This document shows, in pieces, positions 8,927-16,671 of a DNA stretch of 64,000 nucleotides. Position numbers and translations under genes: made by a program. The DNA lies in NCBI GenBank assembly GCA_963835165.1, contig CAWIGD010000039.1, positions 19,316 through 83,315 of the forward strand. Direction: 5' to 3'. The notes beneath the pieces are model-generated. The model had not been told where the DNA came from, searched no databases, and saw nothing but the letters and a program-made list of their open reading frames with translations. The DNA is from VAZQ01 sp963835165 (lineage in GTDB: Bacteria > Pseudomonadota > Alphaproteobacteria > Rhizobiales > Xanthobacteraceae). The first letter of the stretch is position 1. The number at the start of each line of letters is the position of its first letter.

Positions 8927-9955
8927 ATGGCGAGAAAGCAATTTGCCTGGGCCTCTCTGCCAGACGAGCAACTGCTCCAGTTGCGTCTCCGGGATCTCAA
9001 GGTTAAAGTTGAAGGCACTTGGCTGGAGGAGTGCCTCAATACTCTCCACGAGGAGTTGAAGCAGCGAGAGCTCCGGGTTCGCCCACACGCCTGGATTTCA
9101 AGTGAGTGGTTCAGCCCGGACAGCACGCCAGGCATCGCATTCCCCTTTTTTTTGGCGCATCCGCGACTGATGCAGCTGGAGAAAAAAAAGATCTTCGACG
9201 TTGAAGGCGGCACTTGGTCGGAGTGCATGGGCATTCTCCGTCATGAAGCCGGGCACGTGGTGCAGCACGCTTATCAGCTTCATCGCCGCCGCCGTTGGCA
9301 GCAGCTGTTTGGCCCATCATCGAAACGCTATCCGAGATATTACCGGCCGAACCCCGCCAGCCGGAATTTCGTTCAGCATCTGCGGCTCTGGTACGCACAG
9401 AGCCACCCGGACGAGGATTTCGCCGAAACGTTTGCGGTCTGGCTCCGGCCCCGCTCGAACTGGCGTGTGCGCTACGCCGGCTGGCCGGTATTGAAGAAAC
9501 TTGAATTCGTTGATGATCTGATGGCCGAAATCGCCAATCAAAGACCGTTGCTCACCCGGAGAGAACGGGTCGAACCGCTCAGCCAACTGACCGACACGCT
9601 CGCCGAACACTACAGGAAGAAGCTGGCTCTCTACGCCTTCGATACGCCGAAAACCTACGATCGCGATCTGCAGCGGCTGTTCTCCGCTGATCCAAGGCAT
9701 TACCGGTCGCAGGCGGCATCGGCTTTCATCCGGCACAACCGTGCGAGGATCAGAGAGTTGGTTTCGAAATGGACGGGTGAATACCAGCTCACGCTGGACG
9801 CAATCCTTGACGATATGATGGTTCGGTGCCGTGAGTTGGACCTGCGCGCGGTCGGTTCGGAGCGGAAACTGATGATGGAATTCACCGTGTTGTTGACGGC
9901 CAAGACGGTACATGCGCTCTTCGGGCCGTTGCGGCGGAAGTGGATCGCGCTATGA
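8927..9955 (+). CDS. Putative zinc-binding metallopeptidase (HExxH)
   Basis: A 342-residue protein with a zinc-protease core: LRHEAGHVVQHAY gives H106-E107-x-x-H110, and PDEDFAETFAVWL (161-173) supplies a likely third ligand glutamate (E163 or E167). This matches my memory of the family annotated 'putative zinc-binding metallopeptidase'. There is no signal peptide, so it should be cytoplasmic. The C-terminal half is mostly helical and charged, with no second recognisable domain. Its stop overlaps the start of the ATP-grasp gene (ATGA at 9952-9955), so the two proteins are very probably made together and act on the same peptide or amide bond. The Shine-Dalgarno sequence before the ATG is weak. 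Substrate unknown. Confidence 0.8.
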   Translation: MARKQFAWASLPDEQLLQLRLRDLKVKVEGTWLEECLNTLHEELKQRELRVRPHAWISSEWFSPDSTPGIAFPFFLAHPRLMQLEKKKIFDVEGGTWSECMGILRHEAGHVVQHAYQLHRRRRWQQLFGPSSKRYPRYYRPNPASRNFVQHLRLWYAQSHPDEDFAETFAVWLRPRSNWRVRYAGWPVLKKLEFVDDLMAEIANQRPLLTRRERVEPLSQLTDTLAEHYRKKLALYAFDTPKTYDRDLQRLFSADPRHYRSQAASAFIRHNRARIRELVSKWTGEYQLTLDAILDDMMVRCRELDLRAVGSERKLMMEFTVLLTAKTVHALFGPLRRKWIAL

Positions 9956-10983
9956 AGTCTCTACGTGTCCTTGTGCTTTTGCATCCGGATCTGATACCTC
10001 CGGAATCAAGCAAGGGTTACACCGAACAGGAAATTAATGTCTGGAAAACCGAGTATGACGTCGTAAGTACGCTGCGTGCGGCTGGGCACGAGGTTCGTCC
10101 GCTCGGCGTGCACGACGAGCTCAAGCCCATCCGCGACGAAATCGAGAACTGGAAGCCGGATGTAGCATTCAGCCTGCTCGAGCAGTTCCACGGCGAAGTC
10201 ATCTACGACCAGAACGTAGCAAGCTATCTTGAGCTGCTACGCATTCCCTACACCGGGTGCAATCCACGTGGCCTGATGCTGGCGCGCGGCAAGGATCTGT
10301 CTAAGACGCTCGTGCACTACCATCGGATTCCGGTGCCGGCCTTCGCGGTGTTCCAAAAGCACCGCAAGGTTCGACGCCCGACACGTCTTGGCCTGCCGCT
10401 GATCGTCAAGAGCCTGAGCGAGGATTCGTCCTACGGCATTTCGCAGGCCTCGGTCGTCGACACCGACGAGAAGCTCGAGGAGCGCGTCGCATTCATTCAC
10501 GAACGGATCGGGACGGCCGCCATCGCGGAGCAATATGTCGAGGGGCGCGAACTCTATGTCGGAGTGCTCGGGAACGACCGGTTGCGGGTGTTGCCGGTCT
10601 GGGAGCTCAAATTCGGCGACATGGCGCAGGGCGCATGGCCAATTGCAACGGAGAAGGTCAAGCACGATCCTGATTATCAGGAACGCCGCGGTATCACGCA
10701 TGGGCCGGCCAAAGATCTCGCTCCAGAAGTGCTCGCCCGTATACAACGATCCGCCAAGCGGATCTTCCGGACGTTGGGACTCGACGGATATGCTCGGATC
10801 GATTTCCGCCTATCCGCGGAAGGCGTCCCATACTTTCTCGAAGCGAATCCCAATCCTGAGATCGCCGAGAGTCAGGAATTTTCCAAGGCGGCTCTTCATG
10901 ATGGTCTCGCGTATCGCGAACTCCTGCAACGTATCCTTGGACTGGGTATAAGGCGGGCAATGCCGGCGGCGTCTGCGAGCTGA
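9952..10983 (+). CDS. ATP-grasp ligase, D-alanine-D-alanine ligase-like
   Basis: A 343-residue ATP-grasp carboxylate-amine/thiol ligase related to D-Ala-D-Ala ligase. The N-terminal domain is VLVLLHPDLIPPE with PYTGCNPRGLMLARGKDLSK. The ATP-binding segment is LPLIVKSLSEDSSYGISQ. The metal and substrate loops are EQYVEGRELYVGVL, GYARIDFRL and FLEANPNPEI near the C-terminus, all in the expected order. True Ddl enzymes sit with mur genes. This one is instead translationally coupled (4-bp overlap) to a zinc metallopeptidase, so it more likely joins an amino acid or small acid to a peptide that the partner trims. Sure of the fold and ATP use; the product is unknown. Confidence 0.85.
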   Translation: MKSLRVLVLLHPDLIPPESSKGYTEQEINVWKTEYDVVSTLRAAGHEVRPLGVHDELKPIRDEIENWKPDVAFSLLEQFHGEVIYDQNVASYLELLRIPYTGCNPRGLMLARGKDLSKTLVHYHRIPVPAFAVFQKHRKVRRPTRLGLPLIVKSLSEDSSYGISQASVVDTDEKLEERVAFIHERIGTAAIAEQYVEGRELYVGVLGNDRLRVLPVWELKFGDMAQGAWPIATEKVKHDPDYQERRGITHGPAKDLAPEVLARIQRSAKRIFRTLGLDGYARIDFRLSAEGVPYFLEANPNPEIAESQEFSKAALHDGLAYRELLQRILGLGIRRAMPAASAS

Positions 10984-11128
10984 TGAGTGCTCGCCGTTCG
11001 TGTGTTCGGGGACGAAGCAGGCGTGAAGTCCAGCCGATCCCGGGCTCGATCGTCTGCAACCGATCTTCGTGCTGGTCGGTGAGGTTGCCGCCGCCCCAGT
11101 CCAAATGATCGAATACGCCGAACTTCAT
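10984..11128 (-). pseudogene. Decayed N-terminal fragment of an LLM-class flavin monooxygenase
   Basis: Reading leftward from 11128, the first 28 codons give MKFGVFDHLDWGGGNLTD and then EDRLQTIE, the classical start of luciferase-like (LLM) flavin-dependent oxidoreductases. After that the homology continues only by changing frame: a segment reading ARDRLDF, then one reading HACFVPEHTNGEHS, which lines up with the usual (F/Y)HAYHVAEHHGTP part. Two indels are therefore needed in about 145 bp. The rest of the gene is absent, replaced by the 3' end of the ATP-grasp gene. An intact LLM gene starts 130 bp away on the other strand. It is best read as a remnant left by a deletion. Confidence 0.65.
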
Positions 11129-11259
11129 GTCGTCTCCTTCCCATCACGGTGTATGCACACCAGGCTCAGATCTGTTGGGAACCCGGAGACGACCAACTCC
11201 ATGCGCGGGTGTCGTGAGCTGCTAGCGCCAGCGTAGGTGTCTGTCATTGAGGAATGGTA

Positions 11260-12348
11260 ATGGAATTCGGCATCTTCTCGAACGGCTTTCGCCCGCATAC
11301 CAGCGCGTCCCGGACTTACGAGGAAGACCTCAGCGAGATCGTCCTGGCCGATCAACTCGGATTTCGCGACGCCTACATCAGCGAGCATCATGGCGAGCCG
11401 GTCTATATCGACAAGGTGGATACGTTGCCGGTCCCCGAACTGCTCATGTGCAAGGCAGCGGGGCTGACCAAACACATCCGCATGGGTGCAGCGGTGAAAC
11501 TCATTCACCTTGCACATCCGGTCGATACGGCCATCCAGGCGGCGGTCACCGATCACGTGGTTGGCGGCGGCCGTTTCATCTTCGGTTTCGGCTCGGGATT
11601 TCCCAATCCGCTTTTCGCCAACGAACGCGGACTCTCCCACGAAGACCGCCATCCACGCCTGCGGGAGTCCCTCGACCTCATCCTGAAGTGCTGGACCGCG
11701 GCGGGGCCATTCGACTGGGAGGGCAAATATTGGCAAGGAAAAAACATCGTCGCCACCCCGCGTCCATTGAACGCGCCGCACATGCCGATGGCGACCGCGA
11801 CCGACACCGAGGCAATGATCGAGCTCGCCGGCAGCCGCGGCTACACGCTCCTGGCGGCGCAGCTCGAACCGGCTTCCTTCATACGGAGAAAGGCTGACCG
11901 CTATGCCCGCGCCGCCAAAGCCGCAGGCCGAGTGAGCCCGCTCAAGAACATCACCGTCGCCCGCTACGTCCACCTGGCGGACTCCCGGCAGGACGCGATG
12001 GACGACCTGCGTCCCGCGATCACCTACGAGCTAGGATTTCAGGTCCAGCGCGGCCTGATCAGGATGCTCAAATCCAACTATAACTGGCAATTCACGGGTG
12101 AGGATGTTTCCTTCGACCAACTCGCCGAGGCTGGCGTCTATTTCCTGGGCGATCCGGATTCGGTCGCGCTCCAGCTCAGGGAGTTCTATGAAGCGTCGGG
12201 TGGTTTCGGCACGCTGCTGATGGTCACGGGCAAGGATTGGGCAACCCGCGAGAAGCGCGCTCGGTCGATGAAGCTCTTCATGGAACATGTGGCGCCGAAG
12301 CTCCGCGACCTGGAGCCGATACGCGAGCCCGACATAGTTGCTGCGTAA
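11260..12348 (+). CDS. LLM-class flavin-dependent oxidoreductase
   Basis: A 362-residue bacterial-luciferase-family monooxygenase. It starts MEFGIFSNGFRPHT and has the typical AYISEHHGEP segment with the conserved His pair, GAAVKLIHLAHPV, the GGGRFIFGFGSGFP loop, and a C-terminal GDPDSVALQLREFYEASGGFGTLLM. These TIM-barrel enzymes use reduced FMN from a separate reductase and O2 to oxidise or cleave an organic substrate. Start chosen at the ATG at 11260, which has GAGGA six bases upstream; the ATG at 11254 directly abuts that site. No flavin reductase gene is adjacent. The family is certain; the substrate is unknown. Confidence 0.9.
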   Translation: MEFGIFSNGFRPHTSASRTYEEDLSEIVLADQLGFRDAYISEHHGEPVYIDKVDTLPVPELLMCKAAGLTKHIRMGAAVKLIHLAHPVDTAIQAAVTDHVVGGGRFIFGFGSGFPNPLFANERGLSHEDRHPRLRESLDLILKCWTAAGPFDWEGKYWQGKNIVATPRPLNAPHMPMATATDTEAMIELAGSRGYTLLAAQLEPASFIRRKADRYARAAKAAGRVSPLKNITVARYVHLADSRQDAMDDLRPAITYELGFQVQRGLIRMLKSNYNWQFTGEDVSFDQLAEAGVYFLGDPDSVALQLREFYEASGGFGTLLMVTGKDWATREKRARSMKLFMEHVAPKLRDLEPIREPDIVAA

Positions 12349-12563
12349 GACCCTCAATTCAGTCTGCCCAAATGGTGTTCTTGGGTCTTCGGGTTGAACG
12401 ATCGGGGCGGCGCATGAGCTCCCGGTGATGGCTCAGTGAGCCTTGACCCCGGCAGCGCGGCGGACCCCGACGGACGGCGATAAGACTTTGCATACCATGT
12501 TTGACAGAGCCGCCCGTCATGGGGGGCTTTGGCGCTATAAGCTCTCCCCTTCGGGAGGCCATT

Positions 12564-12986
12564 ATGGTCAAACACGGCGCGCTGTCGAAATCACACGTGC
12601 ATCAGATGCTCGCCTCGAAAGATGCGCGCGTGCGGCGCGCCGCTTACACGCTTCTGGAGGCAAGCAATCCCGCGCTCAGGAGAAACAGCGAGCTGTTTCT
12701 GGAGATCATACGCTTCATCTGGGAAGCCAATCCGAGCTACGATATCTATCGAGAGTTCAACAAGCGCCATTTGATCGTCCCGTATAAGGTTCACGAGCTT
12801 ATCAGCGCACGTCTCAAGGTGGAAAAACAGGAGCAACTGCGTGCCGCTGTCGATCAGCGCACCGACGAGACGCGCCGGGACCAGGGTGGATTTTTCCAGC
12901 GGCTGTTTGGACGCCGCCCGCCCGCCCTTCAAGGCGCGAGATCCAGGAATCGCGACGCCCGTGCACATCTCTCCCGAACTTTCTGA
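12564..12986 (+). CDS. Hypothetical protein, 140 residues
   Basis: Not recognised. The ATG at 12564 (MVKHGALSKSHVHQM) follows a GGGAGG site at good spacing. The protein looks soluble and helical, with no signal peptide or membrane segment. A middle part, FLEIIRFIWEANPSYDIY then REFNKRHLIVPYKVHELI, looks well structured. The C-terminus from about residue 105 is basic and low in order (FFQRLFGRRPP onward). The codon use fits its neighbours and it stands alone between an LLM gene and an alpha/beta-hydrolase gene. The final 20 residues could be an artefact of a run-on frame. I consider it a real gene of unknown function. Confidence 0.55.
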   Translation: MVKHGALSKSHVHQMLASKDARVRRAAYTLLEASNPALRRNSELFLEIIRFIWEANPSYDIYREFNKRHLIVPYKVHELISARLKVEKQEQLRAAVDQRTDETRRDQGGFFQRLFGRRPPALQGARSRNRDARAHLSRTF

Positions 12987-13127
12987 ACACGACCGCGCGC
13001 GATGCCATCTCTTTCGTCGAAGCGGATGTCGCCTGGCTTGGCATAATGGTAGCCGGCTTCAGGTCCGCGGCGACGATGCTGGAACATCCAAGCGATCCGT
13101 TGACAGGTCCGGACCAAGCCAATCTTC

Positions 13128-14072
13128 TTACGGCGCCTTCTTCATGTGCTCGTCGAAGAACATGATGGTGTCCCTCACCGCCTTGATCTGTATTGGATCG
13201 GGATCGTAAACGCCTTTTTCGTTACGGCGCACATAGACGAATCCGTGTTCGTCATGATCGTAGGATTCCCACCAGCAATCCTTGCCGGCTTCCTTCAGCA
13301 GATCATATGAGACGCGGAAAATTCCCTGGAGCTCGTCGCTGTCGCGGCCCTGGACCAAAATCGGCGTCTCGATGGCGCCGACCCGCCGCATCGCGACATC
13401 TTCGGTGATCCTGGCACGCACCTTTTCCGGCTCGCGCATCAGCATCTTCTCGACGTTGAGCAGGCCGGTTGTAGGATCGATCTGCGCGGTGGCGTCTGGC
13501 TTTAGTCTGAGGAACTCGTGCGACGCCGGTTCGCTTGCCACCATGGCCCGCACGCCCGGGTACTCCGCCGCGATCTTGAGCGCCATTTCACCCCCGTGAC
13601 TCATGCCCATGTATCCGATCCTGTCCGGATCGATACCGGGGAGCGTCTTGACGTATTTGATGATGGAAATGACGTCTTCGTATTCCAGCGGGCCGCGATT
13701 GAGAAGCTGCCGCCGCTGGCGCCGGTCCTCAATCAGCTTGCCGATCTTGTCGTAGGCATAGTCGACCTCGGCACGGTAGCGCATCCATGCCACGGCGTAG
13801 CCGGCCGCCAGAAACTGCTCCTGGGTCCAGCTACGGTTCTGGGTAAAGTCGCGCACCACTGCCATGCCGCCACCGCCGTTGCCCGCGGCAAACAGGATCA
13901 GCGGAAACGGACCGTCGGAATGAGGTTTGCGGAGCCCGATGGGAGCATATAGGCCGTCGATCGTCTCCACATACATCAGTTGGACCGGTATGTCCGAGCC
14001 TTTGACCTGTTCGATAATCGCGACGTGTTCCGGATCGAGCTTCGCGTGGCTCACATTGGTGCTGGCGTTCAT
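13128..14072 (-). CDS. Alpha/beta hydrolase, dienelactone-hydrolase / prolyl-oligopeptidase-like
   Basis: A 314-residue alpha/beta hydrolase. The strand before the oxyanion region reads FPLILFAAGNGGGG. The nucleophile elbow is GYMGMSHGGEMAL (GxSxGG), a likely acid lies in the PILVQGRDSDELQG segment, and the catalytic His is in YDHDEHGFVYV. The layout matches acyl-peptide/dienelactone hydrolase-type enzymes that cleave esters or small peptides. I begin at the ATG giving MNASTNVSH, which has an AGGA site. A longer form from 14195 adds 41 residues with an Arg-rich start and an Ala-rich stretch; a poor export signal there cannot be excluded. It is a single gene on its strand. The substrate is unknown. 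Confidence 0.82.
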   Translation of the reverse strand: MNASTNVSHAKLDPEHVAIIEQVKGSDIPVQLMYVETIDGLYAPIGLRKPHSDGPFPLILFAAGNGGGGMAVVRDFTQNRSWTQEQFLAAGYAVAWMRYRAEVDYAYDKIGKLIEDRRQRRQLLNRGPLEYEDVISIIKYVKTLPGIDPDRIGYMGMSHGGEMALKIAAEYPGVRAMVASEPASHEFLRLKPDATAQIDPTTGLLNVEKMLMREPEKVRARITEDVAMRRVGAIETPILVQGRDSDELQGIFRVSYDLLKEAGKDCWWESYDHDEHGFVYVRRNEKGVYDPDPIQIKAVRDTIMFFDEHMKKAP

Positions 14073-14436
14073 GCTTGTCGGATCCTTGTAGGCTGTCGAT
14101 TCCACCGCCGCAGCCACAGGGGTAGCGGCTGCCAACCGCAACGGCCGTCCCTTCCTGCCCTCGTCGCCCTGTCTATCATGACCTGTAAACCTCATCCCGT
14201 GACTTCGGTGACGGCTTCCGCGGACCGTAGGGCGATCGGATCAGGCCGACGGAAAGCAAATATTCCTGTTTTTCATTGGTTCTTGGCCCAATCACAATCG
14301 ATGAAGCGCCGGCTTAACGAATCGCTAACCAGTGTTTGCAAGGTTGCCATGTTGCTATCGGGGTATGCCCCTCGGACATGCGGTCCAATGCTGTTCGGCT
14401 GGGTGATCTGCAACCGTGACTACTGGAGAGCATGAG
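14073..14436. other. Intergenic region upstream of two divergent genes
   Basis: About 360 bp between the leftward hydrolase and the rightward exported protein. It becomes AT-richer from 14260 to 14350. An inverted pair ATTGG (14275-14279) and CCAAT (14288-14292) flanks a second small palindrome, TTGGCCCAA, and could be an operator. The part from 14073 to 14195 is open in the hydrolase frame. No RNA gene or small coding sequence could be supported. Confidence 0.5.
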
Positions 14437-14967
14437 ATGAAACTGATGACATTGAGCTTGGTCGTCGGGTGCATTTGCTTTCCTTCGATGGTACAGGCGC
14501 AGGCGGCGCCTTGGACGTCAGCTAAATTTCCCGGCGAACAGAATCGAGCCGTTCAAGGATGTGCCAGTGATCCGCAGAAGGCCGGTGATTGGCTGTGCAT
14601 ATTTGTCCGGTGCGACCAGCCCGGGTCGCCAGTCAGCCTGCATTTCTCGGCGCTGGGACCGGAGATTCAAGGCAAGTTCGACTTGGTCGTCGATGAGGAT
14701 ACCTTCACCGTTTCGGTGCCCGCATCGCTCAAATCAGCGCTTCCGCTGTCGACTCGCGCCGAAGCCGTGCCAGATGGCCTTCTCGATGCAATGAAGTCCG
14801 GACGGACGATCTCGATTCAGGGATCCCACCTGCAGCCGCCATACAATCGGATTTCACTGGAGAATTCGCGAAAGGCGATTGAGAGGGTCGAGCGGGCATG
14901 TGCGCGCCCGTATCCAAGCGCCGCGAATTTCTGGAGACGTCTATCGAGGAGCGTAGGCTTCTACTGA
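14437..14967 (+). CDS. Exported protein of unknown function
   Basis: A 176-residue protein. The first 22 or so residues, MKLMTLSLVVGCICFPSMVQ then AQA, form a clear Sec signal peptide with an AxA-type cleavage site. The mature part has four cysteines: one pair in GCASDPQKAGDWLCIFVRC and one near the end. It is mostly beta-strand in pattern (SPVSLHFSALGPEIQGKFDL, DTFTVSVPASL, GRTISIQGS). This is the general look of small periplasmic proteins such as the IalB-like group, though I cannot assign it to a family. GGAG lies eight bases before the ATG. It is followed 29 bp downstream by a strong GC hairpin. Confidence 0.7.
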   Translation: MKLMTLSLVVGCICFPSMVQAQAAPWTSAKFPGEQNRAVQGCASDPQKAGDWLCIFVRCDQPGSPVSLHFSALGPEIQGKFDLVVDEDTFTVSVPASLKSALPLSTRAEAVPDGLLDAMKSGRTISIQGSHLQPPYNRISLENSRKAIERVERACARPYPSAANFWRRLSRSVGFY

Positions 14968-14995
14968 GTGCTATTGGCCGTTCTTGAATTATTGG

Positions 14996-15012
14996 GCTGC
15001 GCGCTGCGCAGC
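14996..15012 (+). terminator. GC-rich hairpin after the exported-protein gene
   Basis: A perfect 7-bp stem, GCTGCGC (14996-15002) pairing with GCGCAGC (15006-15012), encloses a GCT loop, 29 bases after the stop codon. There is no run of T after it, so it may be a weak or Rho-assisted terminator. Confidence 0.35.
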
Positions 15013-15200
15013 ACAGCTCGATTTCCGCGCATCCGCCGGTCATGGACGCGCGCGGATGACCATGTCAGCCCATGGTCATGATATTGTCCCTTACATGCCG
15101 AACTCACGAACCCGATCGGGCGCCGCTCGACAAACCGTCGTATCCTGCCGAGGGCAGGATCGCGTGGAGTTCATGCCCGCCCGAACAGAATCCGGACCGC

Positions 15201-15539
15201 TCACCTGTGCCGCCGCCCGGCACGCCGAGTTGGAGCGTCGCCCATCATGCTGGTGATGTTTTCCATGCCCGGCATGCCTCCGCCTGGCGCCATCATGCTT
15301 AGCATCATCGGCGCAGCCATCTGCATGATTTGGCCCATGCGCTTCTTGCCAATCTTGCCCGTCACCCGCTGCATCATCGGAGCAACTTGTTCCATCATGG
15401 GTGCAAACTGTTCCATCATGGGAGCAAACTGAGCCATCTGGTCGCCGGCGCCTTCGAACTGGGCATGCGCCGGGGCAGGCGCTAGGGCAAATGCCGCCAA
15501 GATCGCCAAGGGATAAGACAGTTTCGTAAGAGCACTCAT
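15201..15539 (-). CDS. Small exported methionine-rich protein with heptad repeat
   Basis: A 112-residue protein with a Sec signal peptide (MSALTKLSYPLAILAAFALA, then PAPAHA-Q). The mature part of about 86 residues contains 18 methionines (about 21%), mostly as MM pairs. Residues 37-57 are three near-identical heptads (QFAPMME, QFAPMME, QVAPMMQ). Further MM pairs follow in the MAAPMMLSMMAPGGGMPGM region, and the tail is basic. Methionine pairs of this kind occur in periplasmic copper- or silver-binding proteins and in amphipathic structural peptides. No copper efflux gene is near, so metal binding is only a suggestion. No family was recognised. The gene is divergent from the exported RidA homologue. 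Confidence 0.65.
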   Translation of the reverse strand: MSALTKLSYPLAILAAFALAPAPAHAQFEGAGDQMAQFAPMMEQFAPMMEQVAPMMQRVTGKIGKKRMGQIMQMAAPMMLSMMAPGGGMPGMENITSMMGDAPTRRAGRRHR

Positions 15540-15852
15540 TGTGTCGCCTCCGGTTGAGCGCCATGTTGGCTGGCTGCCGCGTTCATCCACGATGCCGGTT
15601 TAGGCGACATCGGTGGCACCGGGCTGTGATGACCATCACAGTTTTCGCGTTGCCCCCGTGCAAAACCCCCAAGGCCGGCAAATCTCGGAATTTCTCTGGT
15701 GTTCAAATCTTTTCGGTCCGGCGCAGCCCGCCGATCGCCAACGTAGACGCGATCTGAGTTCGCTTTGGAATGTCCCCGCAAATGCGAAGAGCCGCGGTGG
15801 CGTTCAGCCGCTCCCCGGCTATACTGCCGGCGCTGATCGCAGGAGCGCTGAC
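15540..15852. other. Divergent intergenic region
   Basis: Some 313 bp separate the leftward methionine-rich gene from the rightward RidA-type gene. I see no convincing promoter hexamers, hairpin or small gene. Frames crossing it carry no protein motif. Confidence 0.5.
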
Positions 15853-16401
15853 ATGGCTGACTCATCTTTCTCCGAAGACCCGCAGCAATTTGCGACCGAC
15901 GTTTCGCGCAGGCGCGTCGTGGCCGGCGCTGTCACGCTGTCCCTTGCGGGCGCGATCTCGCCTGCCTTCGCACAGTCAACCGACAGGAGTCCAAACATGC
16001 CGGACAACATCCGTTTTTCGAGTCCCGACACCATGCAGAAGCCACCGGGCTACAGCCATGTGGTGGAAGTGACCGGACCCGGCCGCACGGTCTATTTCGC
16101 CGGCCAGCTCGGCATCGACAAGTCCGGGAAGATGGGCGCCAATGCTCGCGAACAGGTGGAGATCGCGTTCGAGAACGTGAAGGCGGCGCTGGCGTCGGTC
16201 GGTGCGAGCTTCGATCACGTCGTCAAGCTCAACAACTATATCGTCGACATCGGCACGAATATCGCGCACTACCGCGAGGTGCGCGACAAGTATGTAAACA
16301 AATCAGCGCCGCCGGCCAGCACCACGATCGGCGTGCCGCAACTGGCGCGGCCGGGCGCGTTGTTCGAGGTCGAGGCGATCGCGGTATTGCCGCCCAAATG
16401 A
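15853..16401 (+). CDS. RidA/YjgF-family protein with Tat signal
   Basis: A 182-residue protein. The first 40 residues hold a twin-arginine leader (SRRRVVAGAVTLSLAGAI, cleavage near AFA-Q). The rest is a RidA/YER057c domain: TVYFAGQLGIDKSGKMG, QVEIAFENVKAALASVGASF, VVKLNNYIVDI and a C-terminal ALFEVEAIAVLP. RidA enzymes hydrolyse reactive imines in the cytoplasm, using an arginine equivalent to E. coli Arg105. Here that position reads PPASTTIGV, with Ser in place of Arg. An imine deaminase role is therefore unlikely, and export is unusual for the family. AGGAG precedes the ATG at good spacing. The gene stands alone. Confidence 0.85.
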   Translation: MADSSFSEDPQQFATDVSRRRVVAGAVTLSLAGAISPAFAQSTDRSPNMPDNIRFSSPDTMQKPPGYSHVVEVTGPGRTVYFAGQLGIDKSGKMGANAREQVEIAFENVKAALASVGASFDHVVKLNNYIVDIGTNIAHYREVRDKYVNKSAPPASTTIGVPQLARPGALFEVEAIAVLPPK

Positions 16402-16671
16402 CCTGACCGCAGCTGCTTGCGGCAGGGGTCGCCCGCGAGGACACCAAGCCTGCCGGTAACCGCTCGGGTAACTCGCGGCGTGCCGAGGCAGTGTCACGAG
16501 TTAGGGGGAGTTCATGCGCGATGTCGTGGAACCGCAATGGAACGGATGGCTGGGTGGTAGAGAAGAAACGCAGCCACTACTCAATCGGTTATCGGGCATC
16601 CTTCGTTCTGGGAATGCTCGGTCGGACCGTGCCGTCCCTGCCGCGGATCTAATGTCTTGCGCGAGAAGTCG

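Noticed and set aside
9952..10983. Calling the ATP-grasp gene a cell-wall D-alanine-D-alanine ligase (ddl)
   Set aside because: No mur or fts context, and coupling to a metallopeptidase points to another substrate.
12347..12389. AAGACCC / GGGTCTT inverted repeat after the LLM gene as a terminator
   Set aside because: 29-base loop, overlaps the stop codon and has no T-run.
12501..12541. TTGACA and TATAAG near the unknown 140-residue gene
   Set aside because: 29 bases between hexamers, too far apart for a sigma-70 promoter.
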